Origin: Mesorhizobium caraganae
GTDB taxonomy: Bacteria; Pseudomonadota; Alphaproteobacteria; Rhizobiales; Rhizobiaceae
Direction of reading: 5' to 3'
DNA: 64,000 bases
Assembly (NCBI RefSeq): GCF_016836705.1
Contig: NZ_JAFCGY010000028.1
Span: 1-64,000, forward strand
The position numbers and the translations under genes were made by a program. The notes beneath the pieces were generated by a model. That model was not told the origin of the DNA. It ran no database searches and was given only the letters and a program-made list of their open reading frames with translations. Of the stretch, positions 18,549 through 26,968 are shown piece by piece (position 1 is the first letter of the stretch; each line of letters starts with the position of its first letter).

Positions 18549-21017
18549 ATGCAGCTTTCGACGATTTTTGCGCGCTTCTATAAGTCGTTCAACTTTGACC
18601 GGATCCGCAAGGCTAAGCCGGGCGCTAAGGCGCGAGGTGAATGGGAGAATTTCCGGGGTCAGTGGTTTCCCTACGTCGAGGTGCGGATCGACGAGCGTCT
18701 GACCACAATCGTCGGCGCGAACGAGTCAGGCAAGAGTCACCTTCTGAGCGCTATCGAAAAAGCGGTTACAGGCGAGGGCTTCGCCCGCCGCGACCTCTGC
18801 CGCTACTGCGAATTCTTCGGGGTGACTGTGGACGAGGGGTGCTGGCCTCACCTCGGTGTGGCCTGGGTTGAGGTAACTCCGGCGGAGTGGGTGTCTATCA
18901 AGGAGGCGACCGGGGCGACCGGGCCTGCGGCTACCGAATTCATGATGTTCCGCGAAGGACCCCACGATCTGACCGTATGGATCCCTGCCGGTGACGAGTG
19001 GCAGGCCTATCCCCTCAATGGGGCAGATGCGAAGGCGTTCACGGCGATTCTTCCGAGTCCCTATCGGATTCATTCGTCCGTTGCTTTGCCCGACAGCGTT
19101 CCGTTCAGTTGGCTCGTTTCGGGAAGCGCGATGGGAGAACATTCCTCCCGTCGTGCGCGAGCGTCGCTGCTCGACGGGTTGAAACCGCTCGCGAGCTTGA
19201 TCGGCTCGGATCACACCTCGGTTCAAAGCAATGCATCCGGCATCTTCGCTATTCTGAAGCCGGTCGTGCAGGAACTTGGCCGACCGCCGCAGGTCGATGA
19301 GGACCATCGCTCGCTCGGCTTGGCACGCAGCCTTCTGCTGGATTTGGCACGGATCGACCCACAGGCAATATCTGAACTCGCAGAGGCCATCGCCGACGGC
19401 CAAGAGGGATACGCGAACGCGCTGGTCGAGCGGATCAACGAGCAGCTCGAGCGATCGCTGAATTTCCGTCGCTGGTGGGTCCAAGACCGAGACTTCTCGC
19501 TGCGCGTGGCGCCGCGCGAGCATGACCTAGTCTTCACCATCCGCGACCGCACGGGGACGGAATACACGTTCGCGGAGCGCAGCAGCGGTCTGAAATACTT
19601 CCTGTCATACCTGATCCAGTCTCAGGCACATCGGCCGGGATCGCAGGAGCGAATCCTCCTCATGGACGAGCCAGACACGTATCTGTCCGCCGAAGCGCAG
19701 CAAGACCTCATGCGTGTTCTGCGCGACCTAACGGACGATCAGCCAGATCGCCCGGCCATCCAGGTAGTGTACGTGACGCACTCACCATTCCTGATCGACA
19801 AGAATCATGCGGAGCGCATCCGCGTCCTCGAGAAGGGGCGTGGGCGCGATGGAACGCTGGTCGTCGATAATGCCGCCCAGAATCATTACGAGCCGCTGCG
19901 CTCCGCATTCGGCTCCTATGTCGGGGAGACCGCCTTCGTGGGGTCGGTTAACCTGCTGGTCGAGGGCATCACGGAGCAAGTGCTCTTGGCAGGAGCGTCG
20001 CGGGCCATCCGGAAGCTGGGTGCGCGCGAGAACGACTCCCTCGACCTGAATAGTATCGTGATCGTGCCGTGCGGGTCGGCGAGCCACGTGCCTTACATGG
20101 TCCACCTCGTGCGCGGGCGGGATGCGGAGAAGCCGCCGGTCGTGGTGCTGGTGGATTCCGATTCGGCCGGGGATGACGCGGTCAAGGCTCTGAAGCGCAA
20201 GCCGCTGAGCAGCCTCTTGTCGTCGGACCTAGTCCTGCAGTTGGGAAAGGTTGGGCAGGACGTCGAGGGCATCGCCGAGATCGAGGATCTGGTCCCGGCT
20301 TCGCTTGCCGCCGCCGCCGCGAACGTCTGCCTTCAGGAGCTCGCACTGTATCGAGCGGGCAGGACGACGGCGATTTCCGCCGCCGATCTCGAATGCGGCG
20401 CGCAGGTAGGCGGACTCTTCAAGAGGCTTGAAGCCGTTCTAGTCGAGAAGGATACGAGGATTGAGAAGCTGCCTTTCGCACGCGCTGTGGTCAGGCTGTG
20501 CGAGGAGCGGACCGCTGAACACTGCGCGGACATCGATCTGTATCTGGAGCGCATGCGTCGGGTCTTCGTGGACTTGAACCGGCTACGCCGCCGTGCGGAG
20601 GGTGAGGCGGGACGCGACCGGCTGAGCCATCTGGTCGACCGCGAACAGCAGCTGTTCGTTCGCGACCATCCCCGGACGGCAACCAGGGAGGAGGTCTCGA
20701 ATCTGCTGGAGAAGGTTGAAGCGCTACTGGATGGTTCCGTCGAGGCGGATGCGATCCAGCGATCGATGCAGCAGATCCGCCGCGACCATCGGCTCGACGA
20801 CGAGCCATCTCACCCGGTTGCGGATATGGAAAAGCTTGTTCTGGCGCTGGCTGCCCTTAAGGATTCCCTCAGGATCGAGCGCCTCGCCGAGGCGGAGCGA
20901 AAGGCGCCGGCCCCAGCCGAGGCTGCGCCGGCGGCCACTGCCGAGCAGGATGCGGAACTGATGGCCGACGCAGCGGTCGAGTTGGCGCCGGTCGAAAGTC
21001 AGCAGCCGGCCGCCTGA
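18549..21017 (+). CDS. OLD-family ATPase/TOPRIM nuclease
   Basis: An 822-residue protein with an ABC/SMC-like ATPase and a TOPRIM nuclease, the architecture of OLD proteins and of GajA in the Gabija phage-defence system. Walker A is GANESGKS (residues 56-63). Walker B is ILLMDEPDTYL (about 369-378), followed by YVTHSPFLID as the switch. The TOPRIM domain begins at LLVEGITEQ (about 470) and has the metal-binding VLVDSDSAGDD (about 533-543). The C-terminal 250 residues are mostly helical, ending in an alanine/proline-rich tail. All key residues are present. A broken ImmA/IrrE gene follows 115 bp downstream. A defence role is inferred from family and context; repair or plasmid functions are alternatives. 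Confidence 0.85.
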   Translation: MQLSTIFARFYKSFNFDRIRKAKPGAKARGEWENFRGQWFPYVEVRIDERLTTIVGANESGKSHLLSAIEKAVTGEGFARRDLCRYCEFFGVTVDEGCWPHLGVAWVEVTPAEWVSIKEATGATGPAATEFMMFREGPHDLTVWIPAGDEWQAYPLNGADAKAFTAILPSPYRIHSSVALPDSVPFSWLVSGSAMGEHSSRRARASLLDGLKPLASLIGSDHTSVQSNASGIFAILKPVVQELGRPPQVDEDHRSLGLARSLLLDLARIDPQAISELAEAIADGQEGYANALVERINEQLERSLNFRRWWVQDRDFSLRVAPREHDLVFTIRDRTGTEYTFAERSSGLKYFLSYLIQSQAHRPGSQERILLMDEPDTYLSAEAQQDLMRVLRDLTDDQPDRPAIQVVYVTHSPFLIDKNHAERIRVLEKGRGRDGTLVVDNAAQNHYEPLRSAFGSYVGETAFVGSVNLLVEGITEQVLLAGASRAIRKLGARENDSLDLNSIVIVPCGSASHVPYMVHLVRGRDAEKPPVVVLVDSDSAGDDAVKALKRKPLSSLLSSDLVLQLGKVGQDVEGIAEIEDLVPASLAAAAANVCLQELALYRAGRTTAISAADLECGAQVGGLFKRLEAVLVEKDTRIEKLPFARAVVRLCEERTAEHCADIDLYLERMRRVFVDLNRLRRRAEGEAGRDRLSHLVDREQQLFVRDHPRTATREEVSNLLEKVEALLDGSVEADAIQRSMQQIRRDHRLDDEPSHPVADMEKLVLALAALKDSLRIERLAEAERKAPAPAEAAPAATAEQDAELMADAAVELAPVESQQPAA

Positions 21018-21131
21018 GTCGAGCCGCATCTATCCAACGGACGGCGTGCTGCCTTACGGCTGCCGCCTCGGAAGGCGGCCGAGCATAGATTTCGTCGTCA
21101 CGGACGACGGCGGACAGAAGCTCAGTGACAA

Positions 21132-21375
21132 ATGAGTAAGCGGCCGACACGCGCGGAAGGCCTGCTACAGTCCCTGGGCATCGACGATCCCAGGGTCATC
21201 GATCTTGAAGCCATTGCCTGGCATGTCGGCGCTCGCATCAATATCCGCCCCCTTGTCAATTGCGAGGCCCGCATCATCGGGCTGGACGACAAGGCGATCA
21301 TCTCCATCAACGCCGCCTCCCCTCCGGAGCGGCGGCGTTTTTCGATCGGGCCGAATTGGGTTATTGGGCGCACCA
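21132..21375 (+). pseudogene. ImmA/IrrE metallopeptidase, broken
   Basis: ATG 21132 opens a frame of the ImmA/IrrE family: RAEGLLQSLGIDDPRVIDLE, AIAWHVGARINIRPL, CEARIIGLDDKAIISI and ERRRFSIG. At the catalytic HELGHW the frame shifts: the other frame reads AELGYWAHHRG, so the first histidine is lost and the second is replaced by tyrosine. The gene then joins unrelated sequence. It is catalytically dead and truncated. ImmA proteins cleave repressors in mobile elements and often sit beside defence genes, which fits the OLD-type neighbour. Confidence 0.75.
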
Positions 21376-21389
21376 TCGCGGCGCCGGCT

Positions 21390-21498
21390 ACGGGTCGTTG
21401 ACCGCCCAAGAGTTCAAGGACATCGTGCTCGGCGAGCCGCGCGGCAGGACCAAAGCCACACCGATGCTGCAGATCGCCGATCTCTACCTCTATCCGAT
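21390..21498 (+). pseudogene. DUF3800-like C-terminal fragment
   Basis: The frame continuing from the shifted ImmA segment reads LTAQEFKDIVLGEPRG, then KATPMLQIADLYLYPMA. This resembles the C-terminal part of DUF3800 proteins, which have an RNase-H-like fold and are frequent in defence islands. The rest of the domain is missing on both sides: ImmA sequence lies upstream and a transposase takes over downstream. The family call is from memory of the motif and is moderate. Confidence 0.45.
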
Positions 21499-22603
21499 GG
21501 CCTCGCGCCCGACTTCAAGACGATCGCCGACTTTCGCCGCGACAACGGTCCGGCGATTGCGGGCGCATGCCGGGCGTTTGTGCTTTTGTGCCGGGACGCC
21601 GGGTTGTTTGCGGCGCGGCTGGTGGCGCTCGACGGCTCGATTTCCGGGCGGCGGCGAGTGCGAAGAAGATCGTCGGTCGCCGGGAGGTCGCCGATGAACG
21701 CGTACGCCTCGACGGCAGGATCGCCGACTATCTGGCCGGTCTCGATGCAGCCGACGCGGGCGAGCCGGACGATGCGCCCGGTGCGGTCGCAACAGCGATC
21801 GCGGCCTTGCGAAGGCGCCGCGCCGAACTCGACCGGCTGGCGGCCAGGCTTGAGAACGAAGGCCGCTCGACGCTGGTCGAGGGCGAGGAGGACGCCCGGC
21901 CGATGGGCAAGGGTGGGAGCCCCAAGCCGGCCTCCTATAATGTGCAGACCACGGTCGATGCCGACACCGGGCTGATCGTGCATCATGAGGTCATCGCCGA
22001 GGCACCGACAACCGGATGCTCCATCCGATGGCGAAAGCCACAAAAGAAGTGCTGGAGTGCGAGGCGCTGACCGTGGTGGCCGATGCCGGCTACTCCAACG
22101 GAGCACAGGCCAGCGCCTGCGAGGCAGACGCCATCACGCCCTGCGTCGCGGCCAATCGATCCGTCAACAATCACGGTGACGGAACCCTCTTCGACCGTTC
22201 CGCCTTCGTCTACGAGGCCGGCAGCGACAGTTTCCGCTGCCCCGCTCGACGCCAGCTTGAGCGCCTGCAGGTGATGAACAGGGATCGACTGGTGATCTAC
22301 GCGGCAAGAGCAAGCGACTGCACCGTCTGTCCGCTGAAGCGACAGAGTACGACGGCCGCGCGGCGATACGTCACCCGGCACTTCGACGAGGCCGCGCTCA
22401 ACCGCATGAACGAGCGCGCAACGCCCGAGATGATGCGCAAGCGACGATGCGCCGCCGAACATCCCTTCGGAACCATCAAACGAATGACAGCAGGCGGTAG
22501 ATTCCTGACCCGAAACCTCAAGGGAACCAGAACCGAAATGGCCCTGTCGATCCTCGCCTACAACATGATACGCGCCATCAACATCAAGGCTGCAACCGCC
22601 TGA
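21499..22603 (+). pseudogene. IS1182-family transposase, truncated and frameshifted
   Basis: Three frames together make an IS1182-type transposase without its N-terminus. The first piece has APDFKTIADFRRDNGPAIAG and AARLVALDGS. The second (about 21660-22010) has GSPKPASYNVQTTVDADTG and LIVHHEV. The third (about 22016-22603) has CEALTVVADAGYSNG, CTVCPLKRQ and AAEHPFGTIKRM. These are the DDE blocks of the family. At least two frameshifts and the 5' truncation make it inactive. The insertion probably removed the rest of the ImmA and DUF3800 genes. Confidence 0.8.
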
Positions 22604-22611
22604 TACCAAAA

Positions 22612-22636
22612 GAGGCCCCGGTCAAACCGGAGCCTC
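22612..22636 (+). terminator. Hairpin after IS1182 transposase
   Basis: GAGGC, CCGGT, loop CAA, ACCGG, GCCTC: ten base pairs with one C/A mismatch. It lies 9 bp after the transposase stop. There is no long T-run. It could end transcription from the relic or belong to the element end. Confidence 0.5.
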
Positions 22637-22768
22637 CAATCAGTTTCCACACAGTCTGCATAAGCCGGGCATTCGTTCGGCCATCGCGGTATCGGCATGG
22701 CGCCCCGGGCGACCCCATCCAGCCACACCTGCCTGTCACGGAGCATCAAGCGATAGCGGGCCTCGTCG

Positions 22769-23500
22769 TCAGCGGATGTCGGTCACGCCGACGTCCTCGT
22801 CCCCGCTAAGCAGCTCCGGCCGCTTTTCGCGAAGCATCTGGATGGAGGGAAAGGTGCTGTCCAACTGGACCTGAAGCACCTTCGCGGCGCCAACTTCGTC
22901 GTGCCGCCTAATACGCTCATAAATTTCACGATGCTCGTCGAAGACCACATTGAAATGGCCCTCAAGCGGGAAGGCCTGGCGCCTCACCCGATCGAGTTGC
23001 CCGGTCGCGTTGTGGATTGTCAGCCAGGCGTCAGGGAAGCCCGCGCAGGCACAAATCAACCGATGGAACTCGTTGTCGAGCGCGAAGAACTCGTCAACGT
23101 CTTTGCGCTTGGCCGCAGCCTTCTGCTTGAAAAGCGCCAGTTCGAAATCCTTCTCGTAATCATTCTTGAAATTCCGGGCAGCAAGCTGCGTTAGCCGCAT
23201 TTCGACCGTATCGCGGACCAGCTGGCCCTGCAGTACTTCTGTAAGGACGATCTTGTTGACAAACGTCCCGTCGCTCGGAGCGATCTTGATGAGGCTCTCG
23301 TTTGCCAGCTGCAGGATAGCCTCTCTCAGAGGCGTGCGCGAAATACCGAGCTGTGCGCAAATTTCCTTCTCGACTATGGCCGTGTCAGGGGGCAACTTCA
23401 GCGCGATAATTGCGCCCCTGAGGAGTTCATAGACCTGAGCCGACTTGGACGTGCGGCCGTCGAGTTGGTCCGGGGTGAATAGTGGGGTTATTTGCTCCAC
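22769..23500 (-). CDS. GntR-family (FadR/FCD) regulator
   Basis: A 243-residue transcription factor. The winged helix (about 20-85) has AQVYELLRGAIIALKLPPD, CAQLGISRTPLREAILQLAN and the wing GTFVNKIV. The C-terminal helical FCD ligand domain (about 95-225) has the metal-binding D in LDNEFHRLI and H in FDEHREIYERI. The start is GTG 23500 with GAGAGG upstream. It is divergent from the catabolic operon beginning at 23669, and two operator-like sites lie between them, so it probably represses that operon until an acid or amino-acid ligand binds. Confidence 0.88.
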   Translation of the reverse strand: MEQITPLFTPDQLDGRTSKSAQVYELLRGAIIALKLPPDTAIVEKEICAQLGISRTPLREAILQLANESLIKIAPSDGTFVNKIVLTEVLQGQLVRDTVEMRLTQLAARNFKNDYEKDFELALFKQKAAAKRKDVDEFFALDNEFHRLICACAGFPDAWLTIHNATGQLDRVRRQAFPLEGHFNVVFDEHREIYERIRRHDEVGAAKVLQVQLDSTFPSIQMLREKRPELLSGDEDVGVTDIR

Positions 23501-23550
23501 GAGAACCTCTCATCTAGGTCGGTCGCTTCAGCGACGCACACCCCAATAAT

Positions 23551-23568
23551 ATACCAATACACTGGGAT
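23551..23568. promoter_or_regulatory. Candidate GntR operator, site 1
   Basis: ATACCAATACACTGGGAT, an imperfect match to the palindrome at 23624-23641 (the left half ATACCAAT is identical). It lies 50 bp upstream of the GntR start. The centre-to-centre distance to site 2 is 73 bp, about seven helical turns, which would allow looping. Confidence 0.5.
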
Positions 23569-23623
23569 ACTCCATTTTCCGGGCGTCCCCGCAGAAATTT
23601 TCGCTTGCCAAAGTTTCATTCAT

Positions 23624-23641
23624 ATACCAATATATCGGTAT
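23624..23641. promoter_or_regulatory. Candidate GntR operator, site 2
   Basis: ATACCAATATATCGGTAT has perfect inverted arms ATACC and GGTAT around an A/T-rich centre, typical in size for FadR-type GntR sites. It ends 27 bp before the ATG of the kinase gene, so binding should block that promoter. Confidence 0.6.
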
Positions 23642-23668
23642 GACACAGCGCAAACCAACGTCCCCTTC

Positions 23669-24718
23669 ATGCTTCTGCCAAAATCGGTAACACCATCCCT
23701 AGCGGCCCGATCGACGCTCCTGAGCGATGGCGAAGCCGTCGAGATAGCTCACACGCATTATGGGCTCAGTGCCACGGCACGTCGCCTGTCAGGCGAAAAG
23801 GACAGCAATTTCCGGATCACCGCCGAGGACGGAAACCAATACCTCCTGAAGATAGTCAATCCCAGTGAGGATTCCGCCGTAACGAACATGCACACCAAGG
23901 CGCTTCAGCATGTCGAGAAGCGCGATCCAGAAATGCCAGTGCAACGCGTGGTTCTGGACCTCCAAGGTCGTCCTGAATTTGAACTCGACTACGGACCCGA
24001 CGATCGAAGAACCGTCCGCCTGGTGACGTTTACCAAAGGCGAGTTGCAGCGAAAGACTACGCAAACCCCTCAGCAACGCCGAAATATTGGAGCGATGCTT
24101 GCACGCCTGCAGGAGGCGCTGGTGGATTTTCGGCACCCGGCTGAAAACCACTTTTCGACATGGGATCTGAAGAACACGCTCTCACTCAAACCGATGATCG
24201 CGGAGATCAAGGACGAGTCGCACTCACTGGAGTTGCTGAACTGGCTGGATAGGTTCGCCGATGAGGTGATCGAGAAGATTCCGAGCCTTCGTGCCCAGGT
24301 CGTCCACAATGACTTGAACAGCGACAACATCGTCGTCGATCCGCGCATGACCGAAAAGGTCGTGGGGATAATCGACTTTGGCGACATGGTCCACACGCCC
24401 GTCGTTTTCGACGTGGCCGTGGCGGCTGCCTATCAGCTGACCGAGGCGCCCGATCCCCTGGGGGCGGCCTGCGAATTTCTATCAGGGTTCCACGGCCGGC
24501 GAGCCCTGCTTGCCGCCGAAATCGAGTTGCTGTTCACGACAATCATGGCGCGCATGGTGATGCGCATCGCCATCACCGAATGGCGCGCCGTCCGTTTTCC
24601 CGAGAACCGCGAATATATTTTGCGCAACACGCCGCAAGCGTGGCGGCAATTCCATCGTCTGGCTGAAATCTCCCGCGCAAGGGTGACAGACGAGATCGCC
24701 CGAGCGCTCGCTCTGTAG
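23669..24718 (+). CDS. APH-fold small-molecule kinase (hydroxylysine-kinase-like)
   Basis: A 349-residue phosphotransferase of the aminoglycoside-phosphotransferase/choline-kinase fold. Visible are the nucleotide-binding lysine region (GNQYLLKIVNPSED), the Brenner catalytic motif VVHNDLNSDNIVV and the metal-binding IIDFGDM. ATG 23669 is chosen: longer starts run through the operator region and read poorly. The class III aminotransferase 18 bp downstream is the usual partner in hydroxylysine and phosphoethanolamine phospho-lyase systems, where the kinase phosphorylates an amino alcohol that the PLP enzyme then cleaves. The substrate here is inferred, not shown. Confidence 0.75.
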   Translation: MLLPKSVTPSLAARSTLLSDGEAVEIAHTHYGLSATARRLSGEKDSNFRITAEDGNQYLLKIVNPSEDSAVTNMHTKALQHVEKRDPEMPVQRVVLDLQGRPEFELDYGPDDRRTVRLVTFTKGELQRKTTQTPQQRRNIGAMLARLQEALVDFRHPAENHFSTWDLKNTLSLKPMIAEIKDESHSLELLNWLDRFADEVIEKIPSLRAQVVHNDLNSDNIVVDPRMTEKVVGIIDFGDMVHTPVVFDVAVAAAYQLTEAPDPLGAACEFLSGFHGRRALLAAEIELLFTTIMARMVMRIAITEWRAVRFPENREYILRNTPQAWRQFHRLAEISRARVTDEIARALAL

Positions 24719-24736
24719 AGATTGGGAGGAGGTTCC

Positions 24737-26074
24737 TTGTCGTCATCCGCTACCGCCTACATGATCAATGGTTTCGACCCCAGCACGGTCGACCGCCTTC
24801 CTGCCCAGGAACAGGAACTGGTCGCGCGGCGTCGTGCGTTGCTTGGGCCTTCCTACAAGCTGTTCTACGAGCATCCGCTGCACGTCGTTCGTGGGGAAGG
24901 CGTTTGGCTCTACGACCCCGACGGAAATGCCTATCTCGACGTCTATAACAACGTTCCCTCCGTCGGCCATTGCCATCCACGGGTGGTCGAGGCGATTGCC
25001 CAGCAGTCCGCAATCCTCAATACCCACACGCGCTATCTTCACGAGTCGATCCTGAAATACTCGGAAGACCTTCTGGCGACCTATCCCGACGAGATCGGGA
25101 ACGTCATGTACACGTGCACCGGCAGCGAGGCCGTCGATCTCGCCCTGCGCATCGCCCGGTACTACACCGGCGGAACAGGCATCATCGTTACCGCGAACGC
25201 CTATCACGGCCTGACTACGGCCGTGGCGGAAATCTCCCCCTCCATGGGTCCGAACGTCCCGGTCGGCCAGCATGTCTATGTGGTCGAAGCGCCGGATGAG
25301 TACCGTAGCGAAGGCGACGACATTGGCGCTATCTTTGCCCAGCGTGTCGAAGATGCCATCCAGAAGATGCGCCGTCATGGCATCAAGTTTGCCGCCTTCA
25401 TTGCCGACGGCATCTTCTCGACCGACGGCATTTTGACCGACCCCCCGGGCTTCCTGAAGTCACCTGTGGATGTGGTTCATGCCGCAGGTGGCCTCTACAT
25501 CGCAGACGAGGTCCAGCCTGGCTTTGGCCGCACAGGCACGCATTGGTGGGGGTTCCAGCGGCACGGAATCGTCCCCGACCTTGCCGTGATGGGCAAGCCG
25601 ATGGGCAACGGCATGCCGATAGCCGGCGTAGCGGCGAAGCCGGAGGTCCTTGAACGCTTCGGGACCGACATCCGCTATTTCAACACCTTTGGCGCCAACA
25701 CCGTATCCATCGCGGCAGCGCAGGCTGTCCTTGACGTCATCAAGGACGAAAAGCTGATGGAGAACGCTGTCGAGATCGGCGACTACATGACCGCCGGCAT
25801 GAAGCGGCTCCAGCAGAAGTACGAGACCATAGGCGCCGTCCGAGGCGCTGGCCTGTTCCTGGGCATGGAGTTCGTCACCGATCGAAAGTCCAAGACGCCG
25901 AACGGAAAGCTGTCGCTCGGCGTCGTCAACGGGCTTCGTGAAAAGCGCATCCTGATCAGCGCGTCCAGCTCCTACGGGCACGTTCTGAAGATCCGCCCGC
26001 CACTGCCGTTTACCGCCGCAAACGCCGACACCTTCCTGTGTGGACTTGATGAAGTCCTTGCCGACCTCTCGTAG
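24737..26074 (+). CDS. Class III aminotransferase / phospho-lyase-like PLP enzyme
   Basis: About 445 residues. TTG 24737 is preferred since GGAGGAGG lies 4-5 bp upstream; an upstream TTG overlaps that site. The fold-type I PLP enzyme has YDPDGNAYLDVYNNVPSVGH, TGSEAVDLALRIA, IADEVQPGFGRTG (the aspartate contacts the PLP ring nitrogen) and the Schiff-base lysine in AVMGKPMGNG. The sequence style is that of AGXT2L phospho-lyases and the aminotransferase domains fused to APH and M23 domains. With the kinase upstream, elimination of phosphate and ammonia from a phosphorylated amino alcohol is likely; simple transamination is the alternative. Confidence 0.82.
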   Translation: MSSSATAYMINGFDPSTVDRLPAQEQELVARRRALLGPSYKLFYEHPLHVVRGEGVWLYDPDGNAYLDVYNNVPSVGHCHPRVVEAIAQQSAILNTHTRYLHESILKYSEDLLATYPDEIGNVMYTCTGSEAVDLALRIARYYTGGTGIIVTANAYHGLTTAVAEISPSMGPNVPVGQHVYVVEAPDEYRSEGDDIGAIFAQRVEDAIQKMRRHGIKFAAFIADGIFSTDGILTDPPGFLKSPVDVVHAAGGLYIADEVQPGFGRTGTHWWGFQRHGIVPDLAVMGKPMGNGMPIAGVAAKPEVLERFGTDIRYFNTFGANTVSIAAAQAVLDVIKDEKLMENAVEIGDYMTAGMKRLQQKYETIGAVRGAGLFLGMEFVTDRKSKTPNGKLSLGVVNGLREKRILISASSSYGHVLKIRPPLPFTAANADTFLCGLDEVLADLS

Positions 26075-26146
26075 GCCGTGAGGCCCACGCAACAATCAAC
26101 GACGGGTAGCCCGCGCAAACCGCAACCTGACATAAAGGGGAATGAC

Positions 26147-26914
26147 ATGAAACTCTCGCTTATCCTCACAGCCAGCGCGCTTGCGCTGATGGTCCTCTCG
26201 CCTGCGAATGCGGAAGACCTCAAGAGCATCAAAATCGCCACCGAAGGTGTCTATCCACCCTTCAACTACGTCGATGGCGGAAAACTCACCGGCTTCGACG
26301 TCGATATCGCCAATGCGCTTTGCGAGAAGGCAAAGCTCAAGTGCGAGGTCGTCACCCAGGAGTGGGACGGCATGATCCCAGGCCTCGTCGCGCACAAATA
26401 CGACGCAATCGTCGCTTCGATGAACATCACCGACGAGCGCAAGAAGCAGATCGACTTCACGGCGAAATACTATGATACGCCGGCGAAGTTCATGGCGCCG
26501 AAAGAGGCCAAGGTGACCGACATCTCGCCGGCTGCGCTGAAGGGCAAGGCGATCGGCGTGCAGGGCTCGACGACCCAGCAGAATTTCCTGGAAGCCAAGT
26601 ACAAGGATTCGACGATCAAGACCTACTCGACCGTCGACGATGCAAATGCCGACCTCGCGGCCGGCCGCATCGATCTCGTGCTGTCCGACAAGGTTCTCCT
26701 GGACGCCTGGCTGAAAAAATCCTCCGACGGCTCGTGCTGCGAACTGGTGGGCGACGACCTGCGCGACCCACTCTTCGGCGCCGGCAAGGGCGTCGGCGTC
26801 CGCAAGGACGATCCGGAGCTGCGGGACAAGCTTGATGCCGCCCTGAAGGAAATTCTTTCCGACGGCACCTACAAGACTATCAACGCCAAGTATTTCCCGT
26901 TCTCAATTTACTGA
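26147..26914 (+). CDS. Polar amino-acid ABC transporter binding protein
   Basis: A 255-residue family 3 periplasmic binding protein (HisJ/ArgT type). ATG 26147 follows AAAGGGG. A signal peptide of about 22 residues ends in SPANA. Then ATEGVYPPFNYVDGGKLTGF, DVDIANALC and VASMNITDERKKQIDFT, the classic family 3 amino-acid-binding pattern, including the R/D that hold alpha-amino and carboxyl groups. The acidic ligand contacts and the HisJ-like style suggest a basic amino acid or hydroxylysine-like ligand, which fits the kinase and lyase upstream. The operon continues to permease and ATPase. Confidence 0.87.
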   Translation: MKLSLILTASALALMVLSPANAEDLKSIKIATEGVYPPFNYVDGGKLTGFDVDIANALCEKAKLKCEVVTQEWDGMIPGLVAHKYDAIVASMNITDERKKQIDFTAKYYDTPAKFMAPKEAKVTDISPAALKGKAIGVQGSTTQQNFLEAKYKDSTIKTYSTVDDANADLAAGRIDLVLSDKVLLDAWLKKSSDGSCCELVGDDLRDPLFGAGKGVGVRKDDPELRDKLDAALKEILSDGTYKTINAKYFPFSIY

Positions 26915-26923
26915 GACCAATTC

Positions 26924-26953
26924 ATATGCCCGGCCAGCAATGGCCAGGCATAT
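26924..26953 (+). terminator. Stem-loop between binding protein and permease genes
   Basis: ATATGCC, C, GGCCA, loop GCAA, TGGCC, A, GGCATAT: 12 base pairs plus one mismatch with a GNRA-type tetraloop. There is no T-run after it. In ABC operons such hairpins usually stabilise the binding-protein mRNA or attenuate reading into the permease genes, giving more binding protein than membrane parts. Confidence 0.65.
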
Positions 26954-26968
26954 TGTATCCAGGAGATA

